A DNA stretch of 64,000 nt, taken from contig NC_090126.1 in the NCBI RefSeq assembly GCF_023973825.1, positions 2,501,001 through 2,565,000 of the forward strand. Reading direction: 5' to 3'. Position numbers and translations under genes: made by a program. The stretch is from Plasmodium brasilianum. Its lineage: Eukaryota; Apicomplexa; Aconoidasida; Haemosporida; Plasmodiidae. Under the pieces are notes generated by a model that did no database searches, was not told the DNA's origin, and worked only from the letters and a program-made list of their open reading frames with translations. How positions within the stretch are numbered: position 1 is the first letter of the stretch; each line of letters starts with the position of its first letter. Below are positions 26,009 through 39,400 of the stretch, in pieces.

Positions 26009-26717
26009 ATGGAAACACAAAAGTACAGGCAGCTAGGAGGCAAAAAGAACATGCTCTATTATCTTATTAAAATTTCAGTCTTTACCATAATAATTTTAAT
26101 ACTGCAAGGCCTTACTGATAATGTACGATATTATGAATAGTTTTAAAAATTTAAACATTTTTTATCTTTTTATATTTTTTTTATGTAATATTATAGTTTC
26201 TTCAAATATATAAAAATATTCATTTTTTTATAAACATACTTAGCACAATGTTAAAATATATGGGAATAGTGAAATGAACGAAGGAAAACCATTATACCAA
26301 AGAAATAAGAGAATATTAAGTAAACTTAAAGAAGACTACGAATTGGAACATAATAGAAAGTGTGAAACTTTATTACGCACTAAAGAAGGTGAAAGTAAAT
26401 GCGAGAATAAGACAAACAATGGTATTATATTAGCTGCTGAACACGTAAATACATCTACTGAAAAAAAAGAGTTAGAAGGAATGAAACTCAATAATGGTAA
26501 AACAAAAAATGTTAATCCCTCTAAAACTGAAATTAACAACTCAAAAAAAAATAAAGATTCTATTACACCTTCTTTCTTTGTGAAATTAATTTTTGATGAA
26601 CCAGAAAAGGCAATTGGAATAACAATGCTTTATGTAGGGGCATTTTTAAAATATGTTTATCAATTCATTACAAAAAGTAATACATCTACAAATAAGAATA
26701 AAAGTGGTTTAAATTGA
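26009..26717 (+). CDS. Two-exon putative exported membrane protein
   Basis: Exon 1 (26009-26122) encodes 38 residues starting METQKYRQLGGKK with a hydrophobic segment (YLIKISVFTIIILILQG), the usual layout of a recessed signal sequence in Plasmodium exported proteins. Exon 2 (26244-26717) joins in phase 0 and begins HNVKIYGNSEMNEG; total 195 residues. RILSK at residues 61-65 occupies the place where a PEXEL is expected but lacks the acidic/Q fifth residue, so export is likely but not assured. The middle is lysine/asparagine-rich and the C-terminus has a hydrophobic stretch (AIGITMLYVGAFLKYVY) followed by a short hydrophilic tail, suggesting one membrane span. Family not recognised. Same strand and spacing as the neighbouring exported genes. 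Confidence 0.75.
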
Positions 26718-29700
26718 TTTTCATTAAAAAAGAACATACAAAAATAGTATTATAGCATATAATATAGACCAAATTATTTATCAACATAAGGAGTAAAACA
26801 TAATATGGGTAAAAGTTTTCTTATTAAAAAGTAATTATATATATACTCAGAGTGTTATTTATAAATTGTTCACATGTCATTTAATTTGTTCATTTAACTT
26901 ATAAAATGAATTGGAATAATAGTTTTATAAAATATATTTGGTTTTTCTTTTGTTTTGTTTATTATTTAGTAATGCTTAAATGTGTATTAGCTTTTATTAT
27001 TTTAGTATACTTATTTTTAAGTATTTTTCTATATGTATAATTGCATATGTATATAAGTAATACTATATTTAATATGTGATTTTTATTTCGTAATATGGAA
27101 TTAACTATATTATGTTTTTCTGTTTAAATGAACAAATTTATTTTAATTTGTTATAATGGATTTTTTTTTTTTTTTTTTTTTTGAATAAAATTTTTTCACT
27201 TTTGTTTAATTAAAAATAAATATATTATTATCAAAGGTTTTTAATGAGAAAGGTATTATAATTCTTATATGAACATGTTTCTAATTAAAAATTCAAGATG
27301 TGAGTTATGTCAATTTTGACTTTAAAAATATTGCAAAAATAGATATTAGAAAAACACAAAATGTGAGTTATGTCAATTTTGACTTTAAAAATATTGCAAA
27401 AATAGATATTAGAAAAACACAAGATGTGAGTTATGTCAATTTTGACCTTAAAAATATTGCAAAAATAGATATTAGAAAAACCCTTTTATCGCTTTAAATA
27501 GTTTAAAATTAAATATTCCAAGTACTTAAATAATTTACAATAAATGAGTAATATATATATGTATATATACATATATAAATATTGCCACCTCCTTGTGCGT
27601 GCTGTTTTAATATTTTGTTTAAGACATTTAATTTAAAATAATGGAGATTATTCATTGTTATGTATGGAATTAATACTCACTGTGGATACTATCCTAAAGG
27701 GAACATGATTTACTAATAAGTTACATTAGTAAATATATTACAGTATTCTTATCTTAAAAACACTAAGTTAATAGATTATTAAATAAAAAATGTTCACACA
27801 CGTTAATTCAGCTTTTTATATATTCTTTTCTTTCCTATCGAATAAAAGAATATTCTTTTAAATACTATAAATGCAGAAAAAATTTCAACTTCTGTCACAT
27901 GCATACATATGTAAATATATATATAATTATTTATTTTTTATAATATTTCACACAGTGCATCTGTTAATATAATCACCTATTTGTGTGTGAAAATATGTTT
28001 AACAATTTAAAAAAAAAAAGTTTATGCAGAAGGCAATTACTAAGGAAGAAATTTACTATCCTTATGCATATAAATGATTCTCAAAAAAAAAGGAATTGTA
28101 CGGTAAATTTTTATTTTATGAATTTTTTTTTTTAAATGTGAATTTTTCTATTTTATTGTACTGCATTTTATTTATATAAAACACAAAAGAAAGATAATTA
28201 AAAAGTAAGTCATTCATGAATAAAGAACATACATAAAAAATAAAACATTTTTGTTATGAAAACATATATTATCATGTTCAACAATATGTTTTTTTTTTTT
28301 AAGTTTCACTAGCTTAATATACTATAAAATGAATAAAATATATATGTAATAAATTAATTACGTTATTTAAAATTATTATGAATAATAATAATTAATAGAA
28401 AACGTCATAAAATAAACTTGATTTTGTTAAAGTGTAATATATACACATATCTATCTTCCATCTTATTATATTCCTAATAACACAATTAACTTTATTGAAT
28501 TATTTGAATTATATAAATTCTCTTCTTACATAATTCTGATTAATTTTTTACTTTCCCTCTTTTTTTTTTTTATATATATATTTTATTTAGCAAAATTTAT
28601 GTTTTATATGTAAATATAGTGAACAACAAATATACAAACAATAATGCAGAGAAAATTTAAGTGAATGGTTAAGCAGTCTCAATCACCAATTTTGCTTAAC
28701 AAACTTTAATATATTAATATATTTTATAAAATCTAATACATGTAAAAATATAATTTGTGAGTTACATGTACTAAATTTATATATTCGTGTAATATTTTTT
28801 TAGTGTAAAAAATAAGCAAAAAATGATAAAAAAAAATTATGTATGTTTTACACCCTCATAATATATTTTTTTTACCACAGTAAATAACTTTAAATTTAAA
28901 TGAGAAACAGAAAATAATGATAATATATAGAAAGAAAAATTCTAAAAAGAACAAGAAATAAAATTAAATATGCTAAAAAGCTTTTGGGGAATAAGAAAAA
29001 TATTATCTTAGCAAATATATTTTCTTTTAAAAAAAATTTTAACTTGTAATTTGGGAATATATTTGGCACCAGGTGATCCATATGTATGTATTTTATTATA
29101 TGTGCCATATGACATATCGCAATCTTAGGTAATATACAATATTTCCTCAATTAAATAAGATTTACACCTATTTTACGAAGAATTTGTATTACAGTGTGTC
29201 CTATTTAAAGTACAATTTATTATATAATTTTTTAAAAAAGAACGAACATTTTATTTTACTTTTCATTTACACTATTTTCAATTTTAAAATTAATTGTGTA
29301 CATAGGCAAAAGAAAACATTTTCGTAAAAATGAAACACATCGTAATGAAATTTAATGTAAAAGAAAAAATAGGTAGATAAATATACGTGATTAAAAAAGG
29401 ATTTTTTAACGAAATATTATCTTTAGTGGAATAAATTTTAAAAAACTAAGAAACTGTTTTATCTAAAAAAAAAAAAAAAAGAAGTTTATTATTGTAATTT
29501 CACTAATTGCGTTTTCGTCATTTTTCATGATGAAAATTTAAACGTATTAAGTACATTTAAATTAAAAATAATTTTATAATTTATGTTTAAAATCTTAATG
29601 AGAGAATTAGCAACTGAGAAAATTAAATAAAGAAAACGTTTTACATGTAACAATCGCGGATTATAAAAATATTCAGAATATAACTTATTTTTTATGTTGC

Positions 29701-30123
29701 TAGATTTGTGTGATTTTTTTTTAAATCTTATTTTAAAAAAAAATTAGGAATAAACATACTAAAAAAAAAAAAAAGGCTATTAAAAAAGACACATAATGTG
29801 AAATAACCCCCAAATGTGGACCATTTTTAAGGTTATATAAAAATATAAGTACTATATTCTTTTACTGAACATTTTAAAGGGAAAACATATTTCGCTAATT
29901 ATTTAAAATATTTTTTTATTCAATGATGATAAAACATTTTAATAATTCTTAATGTATTGTATTTTATTGGATTTAATTTTTTTTCTTTTTTAAATGTTCG
30001 AACCATGGATTGACTATAACATTTTTCCCCTTAATATAAAGAACGTGGGTATATAAAATAAGAATACTTTTCTTATGAAGAAAATAATTTCTTTTTTTAA
30101 TTTACAAATATAAATAGTTCAGA
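26718..30123. other. Intergenic region holding a 63-bp tandem repeat
   Basis: About 3.4 kb, AT-rich. Apart from the three-copy repeat at 27298-27483 I see no gene. A minus-strand 84-codon open stretch at 28896-29150 is hydrophobic and phenylalanine-rich, with no splice or start support. Confidence 0.55.
27298..27483 (+). repeat. 63-bp tandem repeat, three near-identical copies, open in one frame
   Basis: Units begin at 27298, 27361 and 27424, each starting ATGTGAGTTATGTC. Copies 1 and 2 are almost identical; copy 3 has one T-to-C change (FDF to FDL in translation) and is cut short by a divergent end. The period is divisible by three, and one frame stays open through all copies, giving a 21-residue unit SYVNFDFKNIAKIDIRKTQ plus two linker residues. 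There is no clear upstream exon, so this may be either a minisatellite or the remnant of a repeat-bearing antigen gene. Confidence 0.85.
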
Positions 30124-31113
30124 ATGGGTATTTGTAAGGAATTCATTTATACTTTAAATGGAACTCATTTTGTTACTTATATAGCAAAAGTTATGCATTT
30201 GCATATGCATTCATTTATTGTGAATGAGAAAAATGTTCGCAAAAGAATTTATTTAAACTTTATGCCTAGCTTTTGTTCTGTTGTAGGTTTTGTTTCCATT
30301 ACTTGTATATTGTTACTAGTAAGTTGAAATATATTTTTTGAAATAAGACATTGTTTTTTACTATTTTTATATTATATTTTAAGTGAATAAACCGTTTAAT
30401 ATATTATTTTAAATGTGATTTTATAATTTTTCATATAGAATATATATATATTTGAGAAAATTAAGGTTACACAAGCACACATAAGAAGCAGATATTTTTT
30501 AAGGAATTTATGTGAGTTAAGGAAAAATGGGAGTTATAATCTAAGTAATAATAGAACAGATACCAATTCAGTAGTTTCAAATTCATGTGGAACCAATAAT
30601 TTTGAAAAGAAATATAATGAGAATGAATTTGGAATAAATGTGGAAAATGTTTTACAACAACAATTAAGTAATATTGACATTGATTTATTGCGAAAAAAAT
30701 GTTATGAAGAAAAAATACAATTAACTGAAGAAGAATTATATTCGTTAATTCATAATTTAGAAGAAGTTCCAAGTTTGCCTGACATGAATATTATATGGTT
30801 GCAAGTGCGCACTATTGAGGCAGATAAGTTTGCGAATATGCTTTATAATTTATAAATACATTTTGAAAGTATAAAAGATAAGTATAAAGTAAAAAAGGAA
30901 TCTATGAATATTAAATGGGAAAATTGTTTAAATGTGATTTTAAAAAGAAAAAAAGAGCATGAAACTTTTTATAATATGCGTTTTTTTGCCCTTCTTGATA
31001 TGAAATCATTTACATTGACAGAATTTGTAGATGTTATTAATGAAAGTAGAAATGCAATTGCAAATTTTGAAAAAGAAATGATAATTACATGCAAGAAAAT
31101 GTTCGATGAATAG
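30124..31113 (+). pseudogene. PHIST-domain exported protein broken by one in-frame stop
   Basis: Exon 1 (30124-30318) encodes 65 residues ending in a hydrophobic segment (FCSVVGFVSITCILLL). Exon 2 starts at 30439 in phase 0. RNLCE at residues 87-91 is a canonical PEXEL just downstream of the intron, the classic PHIST layout. The PRESAN/PHIST helical domain follows: LTEEELYSLIHNLEEVP, then IIWLQVRTIEADKFANML, and after the break IKWENCLNVILKRKKEHE, MRFFALLDMKSFTL and a final helix, ending at 31111-31113. The frame is interrupted only by TAA at 30853-30855, with coding sense continuing in the same frame on both sides (IHFESIKDKYK follows). PHIST proteins bind host-skeleton or surface-antigen components in the red cell. 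Either a recent pseudogene, a truncated protein of 203 residues, or a sequencing error of one base. Confidence 0.85.
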
Positions 31114-33242
31114 TAGAAACATAAAATGAGAGTATTGAAAATGACGTATAGAATCACTTTTGCGAAAATAATAGAATAAGAAAGAATATAGACGTGGTGT
31201 AGTAAAGAAGTAATGAAATAAAAACGTAATAAATAAATATATATTTATTTTATTTGAGCAATAGAGTGCATATGATGAAAATTTGTACACATGCTTTTTC
31301 TAAAATGAATTTTGAAACAAATGAAAATGATAAAGATATAAATTAGTACGTTTACCATATAAAATACTCTAATTGCTATAGGGTACACATAATCAAATAT
31401 TTTTACAAGAAAAATAAAGTGGAAGACTAAAGATTCACATATGAATGAATATATATATATATTGATTATTTAAACTCCACTTAAATATAATATAATTATC
31501 ATACATGAACTTAAGCCTTATATTACTATTATTTTATTTTATTTTATTTTTTAGGTTAAAGTTTATAAAAATTTTTATTGTTTTAAATAGAAACATTTTT
31601 TAATCAATTTTAAGTTTATATTTTCATGTATACATATTATTATTAAAATAATATGTATATTAACATATAATTTATTTATATTTTTAAACATTATATTTTT
31701 TATTATTAAAATTATCTACTTATATTTTTGTAATGATTAATTATTTGAATATACATAAATGGACAGTTGTTAACTGATATATATAAAAGAAACTTATTTA
31801 ATTAAAACGTGTTTATAAACAATGCATATGTTATAATATTATAATGAATCATAATTTAACAATGATATATATATTTCAAAAAAGGAATTTTTTTATGTTT
31901 GCAAAATTCTTTATTTTTATGATACATATATGTATATATATATATATATATATGCTATGAAAGATAGATTGTTAAAAAGTGACAATTAAGGTAATTTTTT
32001 ATATACAGCTCTTAATTTTCCGGAATCATTGAATGTTGTTGTAATAACTACGATGTAGGACTTACAAAATGTTTTAATTCTGTTTACTATTAAGTATGTT
32101 TCTGAAATATTTTTTCTAATTATATATTCTGTTTATGTAATCTTATTATACTTTCTTTATAAGAATTTATTTTTTTTTCATGTAGAATATCAATAATAAT
32201 TCAACTGATTAATTCAAATATTAGTAATTACTTAAGCATACTTTTTTATATAATTATTTATAAACGTTACATAAATTTTTTACTAAGTTTTCAGAATATT
32301 ATTTTATAAACTTGAGTATTTAAAAATTTTCATAATTCCTTTTTTTTGTTTTGTGAATATTTTTTATAATAATATTTTAGGAGATTTAACTTCTTATAAA
32401 ATGCGTAAATAATTTGATAAGGTGTATATATAATAGTAGTAGCTATATTTATTGTGGTATCAGTAGCTATATTTTACTATATGTTTTTAAATTTTTTAGA
32501 AAATCTTTGTAAAAAGAAAAGAAATATTGTACTAAAAATAAAAAAAATTTAAGCTCATCTAAAATAAACAATGGAAGAAATAGCAATGACATTTTTTTAC
32601 ATTGTTTTACATTTGTAACGAATGAATAAATAAAAACATATGGAATATATATATTAATGTTCAATCTCTATAATTATTTTGAAAGTAATATGTTTAATTT
32701 TTTTTAATTTGCTATTTTTGTATTAGTGCAGAAGTCAAAAAAATATGATCGTTTCTATTGCTTTCTTAATGGCTCCAAATTTTGTGGTTAAGGTGAAGTG
32801 AGAGAAGAAGAAAGTACACTGCATAATTATTTTATAAGTTTCCGTTTTATTGAAAGTAAAATATAGATACTTTCATTGATAAAAATATAATGTGTTAATA
32901 GTTGATTAAACACAATAAATAATAAATTATATAAAGGATGTTATATTCATTTTAATATTGGTCCGTATATATATATATATAGATATACAAGGATTTTTTT
33001 AAATGTAGAGAATATTTTTTTATGTGATGGATGCCCCCCAAAAGTAATCGAAATTAAAAGTGATATATAGTTTGAAATTTCACAAGAATAAATTTGTGTT
33101 GGTAGTAAATTATAACTTAATTGATTACTACGTTATACACATTTTAGAAAGAACAAAGAAAATGGCTAAAACATCATATAGAGGAATAATACTAATAATT
33201 TATCTAATAACCTATTGCTTCATAAATATGTAATAAACTATT
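31114..33242. other. Intergenic, no gene seen
   Basis: About 2.1 kb of AT-rich sequence with (TA)n tracts (for example near 31931-31953). A short ATG frame at 33163 (MAKTSYRGIILIIYLITYC) stops after 23 codons and is hydrophobic; it could be a lost signal exon but nothing supports this. No other feature. Confidence 0.5.
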
Positions 33243-33591
33243 ATGGGATACTTTTTATATATTTCATTATTAACTGTGGTACAGTGCTTATTGATATATT
33301 TTTTCATGTTCTTCCTTTTTTATAAGGTAAATATAAATAGTTCCTTATATGTTATAGTGCATTATGTTACTTTATATATAACTTTGTTTCCATAAAAGGA
33401 TAAAATTATGCATTATATGAATTAAATATATATATTATTTATTTATACATAATATCATTCCATTTTAGTCATGGTTTCATAAGAAAATAAACAAGAAAAA
33501 AAATATCAATTATAATATATGTGAAGAATATATGAATGAACTAGTGCGTGCATGCATGTATCATGTTTCAAAATATGCCAACACAAATTAA
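33243..33591 (+). CDS. Tiny two-exon membrane protein candidate (68 residues)
   Basis: Exon 1 (33243-33326) encodes 28 residues, MGYFLYISLLTVVQ followed by a hydrophobic run, and ends AAG|GT. Exon 2 (33469-33591), after a TTTTAG acceptor, joins in phase 0 and encodes SWFHKKINKKKNIN..., then EEYMNELVRACMYHV and stop. The second exon contains a GC-rich patch (GTGCGTGCATGCATG) unusual for the region, which suggests coding constraint. Predicted topology: one N-terminal membrane span or signal anchor and a basic cytoplasmic or exported tail. No PEXEL and no family recognised. It might be the 3' part of a larger decayed gene rather than a gene in its own right. Confidence 0.35.
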
Positions 33592-35522
33592 AGAAAAAGT
33601 GGATTAAATGTAGGTTATCATTTTATATATGATATTTACCTTGTGTCAGTGACACATTAAACATTAAATGAATAGTAACATAATAATGAAAGTATATAAA
33701 ATGAGTTTTATATAAAGTTCCATTAAATATAAAAAAAAAATTATATTTAATAAAATTGAAAAGTTCTTAAATTTTTATGAGACAATAGGCACTATGTATT
33801 AAAGAAAATTTTAATATATAGATCATACTTTAAGTTCATAAATATGTATCATAATGTAAATTCATATTCATCTTTTTATTAATTATTAAAACAGTTTAAA
33901 TATTATTTTTTCATAAATTCTCACCTATTGAATGGATCAAGAAATGGACACTCTCATGTATAATACATTTATCTTGATATATAAAGATCTTCTTTTATTA
34001 TATCTATCTATATACATATAAAGTAATATAATATAGTGGAATAACAGAATAATATTATAATTATTAATTTCTTTTCTACCATTTTTGTAAATGAAATATT
34101 AAATCTTAAATATTATAATTTGCGTTCCCTTTTTCAGTTTAATAATATTTTTCGTTAGCAATTACTAAGTAATTTTTGTTATATGATTATAATAATGTAT
34201 TATGGTTATAATTATTTTAAAATAGTAATTCTGTTGAATAACACAGAGAACAATAATATAAGGATATACATATTATATTATTGTTACGAAATATATTTTT
34301 CATATAACATTGTCAATTTAATTTAATATTATATGTTTTTTTTTTTTTTTTTATATATATGTTATTATTAGTATGTGTTTCTAAAACAACAAAATAATGT
34401 TATGAATTTGTTCTAAGACATTTTCATCCTACAAAAGAATGTATGAATAATTTTTGTGACGCTTAACAATATTATTCAATTTATTAACAAATAATATTCT
34501 ACATATATAGTTTATATTTGTACATATATTTCGATAGAAATGTTCTTGAAATTATTTCTTCTATTGTGCATAATGGATATTTACCAATTTTATTATTATT
34601 ATTAATTTTAATTTTAATATTTTTCTCTTTTTATTTTAATACATAAAAATATAAATTTATATTTATATGAATTAAATATGAATAGATATTAAATAAGCGA
34701 TTTCTTAAATATATATTATCAGTATTTAAATATGTATTTCAAGATATAAATAGTATATAATACTATAAAGATTTGTTACAGGAATAAAGCATTAAAATTT
34801 ATCATATTTTTTTAAATATAAAAATTTTCATAAGTAATGTAATACGAAAAAGATAAAATTTATTTCGAAAAACGTATTAGATTTTATGAATAAATTAATT
34901 TTTAGTTATTATGAATTATCTTATAGCTTGTATAATAGAATTTTTTTTCATTTATTCCTATAAATTTTAGCGTTTAATTCTAATAGATTTTTTATAATAT
35001 ATAATTTTTATAAAATATTAGAAGTAATAGTAAGAAAAAGTCATTGAAACAAATAATTAAAAGACTCCACAGTACACATAAATATATATAATATCCACAT
35101 TTTATTACTTTTCATATTTTAAATAACATTTTCGAAAATTTTCGAAATAATATTTTTTTTCAAGACTTTTAATGATCATATTTTATTTAATTTATATACT
35201 GTTAAATAATTAATTTATATATTTTGTATATTTATGAATAAACTCTTGTTAAACTATTTTAAGTTATGTTAACTTTTTGTAAATGGCATTATAATAAATA
35301 TTTTAAATTACAATTTTGAAGTTATATTGTACTTATATATATATTTGGATTTGTTGAAAGTATGTTTCAGTTAGAATTTAAAGAAATGTTAAAATTAATA
35401 ATAAAGAAATTCAATAAAAATAGCTTCTTCCCTATCGGGTTTTATATTAATATACATTATTGTTAATTTTTTCATTACAAAATATATAAGAATATTAAAA
35501 TATAATATTAAAGATCTCTAAC
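33592..35522. other. Intergenic, no gene seen
   Basis: About 1.9 kb, AT-rich, between the tiny candidate gene and the fam-like gene. It probably contains the fam-like promoter in its last kilobase. Nothing else seen. Confidence 0.55.
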
Positions 35523-36426
35523 ATGGAAAAAAAAATTATGTCTCTACTTTTTATTAATATTGCTATGTTTATCCTTCTAACTTGGATAAGTCATTTTTAC
35601 AATGACGTAATAGTATGATATTATTACTTAAGGATACATTTATTATTCATATATTTAATGTTTTATTTTTATAGTATAATACTACATTTTATAATGAAAT
35701 TATTTATTGTTTTAAACAATAAATATTTACTTTGTTTTTTAGAGTACTCAAAACAAATTTTTTTATCAGCACTACGACCTTGATAGAAAATTTCATAAAA
35801 GATCATATCGATTACTATCAAATGATAAACAGGATGTGGCTTCATATATAAATGAAGAGATACCAAATAATGTAGAGTACCCAAACATATATATACATAA
35901 TAATGAATCAGCAGACAAGGGAAAAAACAAACAACTTAATGATGTTTCACTGAATATTTTGGAAGGTTATAAACTTGCTAAAAAAGATAATTTCCCTGTA
36001 TATAGAAGAATAAATTCACGTTTTCCAAAAAAAATATTAGGTGGCGACATATGTTATAAAAATAATCTTATGAAAGATATATATATTGATGTTAAGTCTT
36101 TAAGAAAAAGGGTGAATAAAAAAAGAGGTATGCTTTCTAGTTTATTTGATAAATGTCCATTAGTTAAAATGATGGTGTGTTTATCATTATTGATGTTTAT
36201 TTTTGTACTTATTAATTGTATAATGTTAAACAGTTTCATTATTTTTAAAGTAGTTGGAGTAATTGCATTATCTCTATTAATACTTGAATACGCACTTTTT
36301 AAGGTCTTCAATAAAATGAAAGAAAACGAAAATTTAATAAATACGCATTACGAAATTGATAATAAGAAACATTTTACTTTCAATAAAGAAGACTTTTATA
36401 ACAATTATGATTTTTTATTTCTTTAA
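35523..36426 (+). CDS. fam-l/fam-m-like exported two-membrane-span protein
   Basis: Exon 1 (35523-35606) encodes 28 residues, MEKKIMSLLFINIAMF...SHFYND, a hydrophobic signal exon. Exon 2 (35743-36426) joins in phase 0 with STQNKFFY; total 255 residues. RLLSN at 51-55 is at the same position as RLLS in the other fam-like gene of this window and corresponds to the PEXEL-like site of these families. A variable, asparagine/lysine-rich middle follows, then two hydrophobic segments at about 171-191 and 193-211 and a charged tail of about 44 residues. Exon 1 length and the INEEIPNNVEYP motif after the RLLS site agree with fam-l/fam-m genes of P. malariae, but the C-terminal half (DIYIDVKSLRKRVNKKRG) resembles other exported families more than the fam-l gene at 55 kb. 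No stop or frameshift is seen. Telomere-directed orientation is as expected. Confidence 0.82.
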
Positions 36427-39400
36427 TGATACAGATAAATAAGGAACGCTACTTTAGTTGCTTAAGCTTAATGTATACACTTATTGTGAGTACAATTATT
36501 TATTTGCAATGGTAAAAATGTATTCTTTTAATTTTTTTGTGAATTTAAATGTTTTACATTTTTTTAATTTTGTATTTTATTTATGTATTGTGTCATTATA
36601 ACACAGTACTATTGCTTCATATATATTTATGTGCTATTATATAGATTTTTATGAATTATTATATATGTATACACGTAAAAAGTAAGATATAAAATCGCAA
36701 TTTATATAATTCTATTGAAGTCATGCATCAGTATATATTATTAACTACAAAAAGTAGTTTTTTTTTTTTTTTTTTTTTGTCATGTTTCCGTTTAAAATTA
36801 TTTTTTTGTTTTAATTTAAAATTAAATGTGTTTTACTAATTAGCATTTGAAGTAAATAAATGTAATTTACTGATATATTTTATTTTCGTTTATTTTATTA
36901 TATTTGTTTTGTTTTGTTAATATTTGCTTAAATATGCGTAACAACTAAACCATAGCTTGCATAATTGTTAGTATCGTACATTTAATTTTACTTAAAATAT
37001 GAATTCATTTTGTAAGATATAAGAATAATTAAAAGAAAAGTTAACAAATAAAACTTAATAAATTAGCTCAAATTAGAAATTTGACACAATATACATGAAA
37101 TTTATTTTAAATTAATTTTTTTTTGTTGTCTTTTTATTATTATAAAATAAAATGTTTAATGAATAATTAGAATGTTAAGTAAAACACAAAAGGGTATCCA
37201 ACATTTAAGACATTTCTAATAGTAAAAGATAAAGGTTAATGAGATTTTTTGTTTATTATAATAATTTTATTCTGATTTAATCTGTAAATGAGTTACTAAT
37301 TCCATTACATGTTACAAATTTTGTATACATTAGAATTTCTGGTTAATATGAGATTCAATTATGTATACATAACATACAATGTTACTTTTATTTCTTTTAT
37401 TATATTTTTTTATTTTGTTTTTGAATATATCCTATTATTAATATATAGTAGTTAAAAGTGCTTATTGTATTAATATAAGTTATGTATAATTTTTGATACA
37501 TTCACTAAGTTATACATTTTATGATAGGTACATTAATTTGACTTTTTTAATTTTTTTTTTGAACTTGATTTTAGATAAATATATGAATAGTTATATGCAT
37601 TGTGAATTCGTTAAATAAGTTCTGAACATGACAGATTAATTAGAAAAAATAAATGTTAACAAAATACTCAAATTTAATGGAAAATATGAATTTATAAAAA
37701 AGCAACCGCATTTAAGTTTAAATGTTTTTCATTTGCATGGTTGTGTAAAATATGTATGTTCGTGAACATATATTTTAGTAGACATATTAATAGCAATGGC
37801 ATAGTTGGAAATATGTAATAGCTTTCTAATAATGATTACTTAAAAATTATTACATAATGAAACAATAGATATACGAGATTTGCGCATAAAAGTTATAAAA
37901 TATACTTCCATTTATTTTTAAACAAAACACTGAAATAAAAAAAGTAAAATATTCCATTATTATTATAACATTAACAATAATATCATTTAAAATAAACATG
38001 AACTATAATTGTAGAGAGAATATTCATAAGAAATATGCATTACAAGTGACTTTATGAGTGCAGGTAGGCAAAAAATATTAAGGGGATAATATATACATAT
38101 TTCAAAATAATATGCGTTTATGATATAAAACGTCTTCTGGAGAACAAATTAAGTATATCACGCGAAGGTGTAAATTATTTTTATGTAAATTTTTCATTTT
38201 ATTAAATTTTTATAATAAACTAATTTAAATTAACATGTATATTATTTACTATATATAAGATTCAAAAAATATTTTTGGAAAAAATTGATTACTTCTAATA
38301 AGAAATATCTCATAGAGTCACATGCAAATTTAGAAAACATTTATTAAATTGAAGCTTATAAGTTCATATAATTTGTATAATTCTATATTCTTCATTATAA
38401 GTTGTATTAATTATTGAGGTGTACTGGCGCATCTTTTTATATAAATACAAAATTGTAATATTTCACAATGTATGAATATTCAAATAGTTGAAGCGTTGTA
38501 AGTCCCACCAAAAGAATATTTCCAAATATATATATATCGTGATATAGAAAAATAATTATCTTATTTTTTTTTAATATTTTAGTGCAATATGATTACATTA
38601 TATACACATTAAAAATTTTAATTTTTTTTTTCTATTTTATTTTTATTTAACAGTCTTTTAGAAGATTGATTTGGATTAACAAATTAGTATCAAATTATTA
38701 TTATATAATTAAAACAATACTATTTAATATATAATTATTTTATAATTATCTAGTCACCTAATGTAAGAAGAGTAAGGTACAAAAATAATGGATTATATTT
38801 ATCTGTGCTTTCATAGATATATTTTACAGTAAATATAATTTATTTTATTTACATTAGTTGTATAAAATAGTTACAATTAAAAATATGGTTTGGGCTACTA
38901 TTCACGCATAAACCAATAAAACTTTAATACAACTTTGATTTTGCTAAATTTTATTATTATTATATAATATTTTATATGTTATCATTAAATTTTTCTAAAC
39001 TCTATGTTATTTTATGCAAAATTAGTTTTTATTGGGAATTTTTTTTTAAAATTAGTATAATTACTAAAAATGTTTTTTCACAAAATATACTTTTCCATTT
39101 TTATTACTTTTTTCATTTATTATTATTTCTCTAGAAATTATAAACTTATATTTTTCTTATCAGAAAAGAAAAATATAAATAACTGAATTGTTTAATAATT
39201 TTTTTTAAATTAATGATAAATAAAATGTATAGTTTTAAATAATATCATTATTCTATTTATAATAATAATGATACATATATATATGTAATCGCTAATTTGG
39301 ATTATGCTTTTTTATAATATAAAATACTGTAAGGTTAATATAATTATAGAAAGCAAACATAAAATATTTAATATATATAAAAGTTGCATAAAGGGTAAGT

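Noticed and set aside
28896..29150. 84-codon minus-strand frame
   Set aside because: Hydrophobic composition expected from AT-rich DNA; no supporting context.
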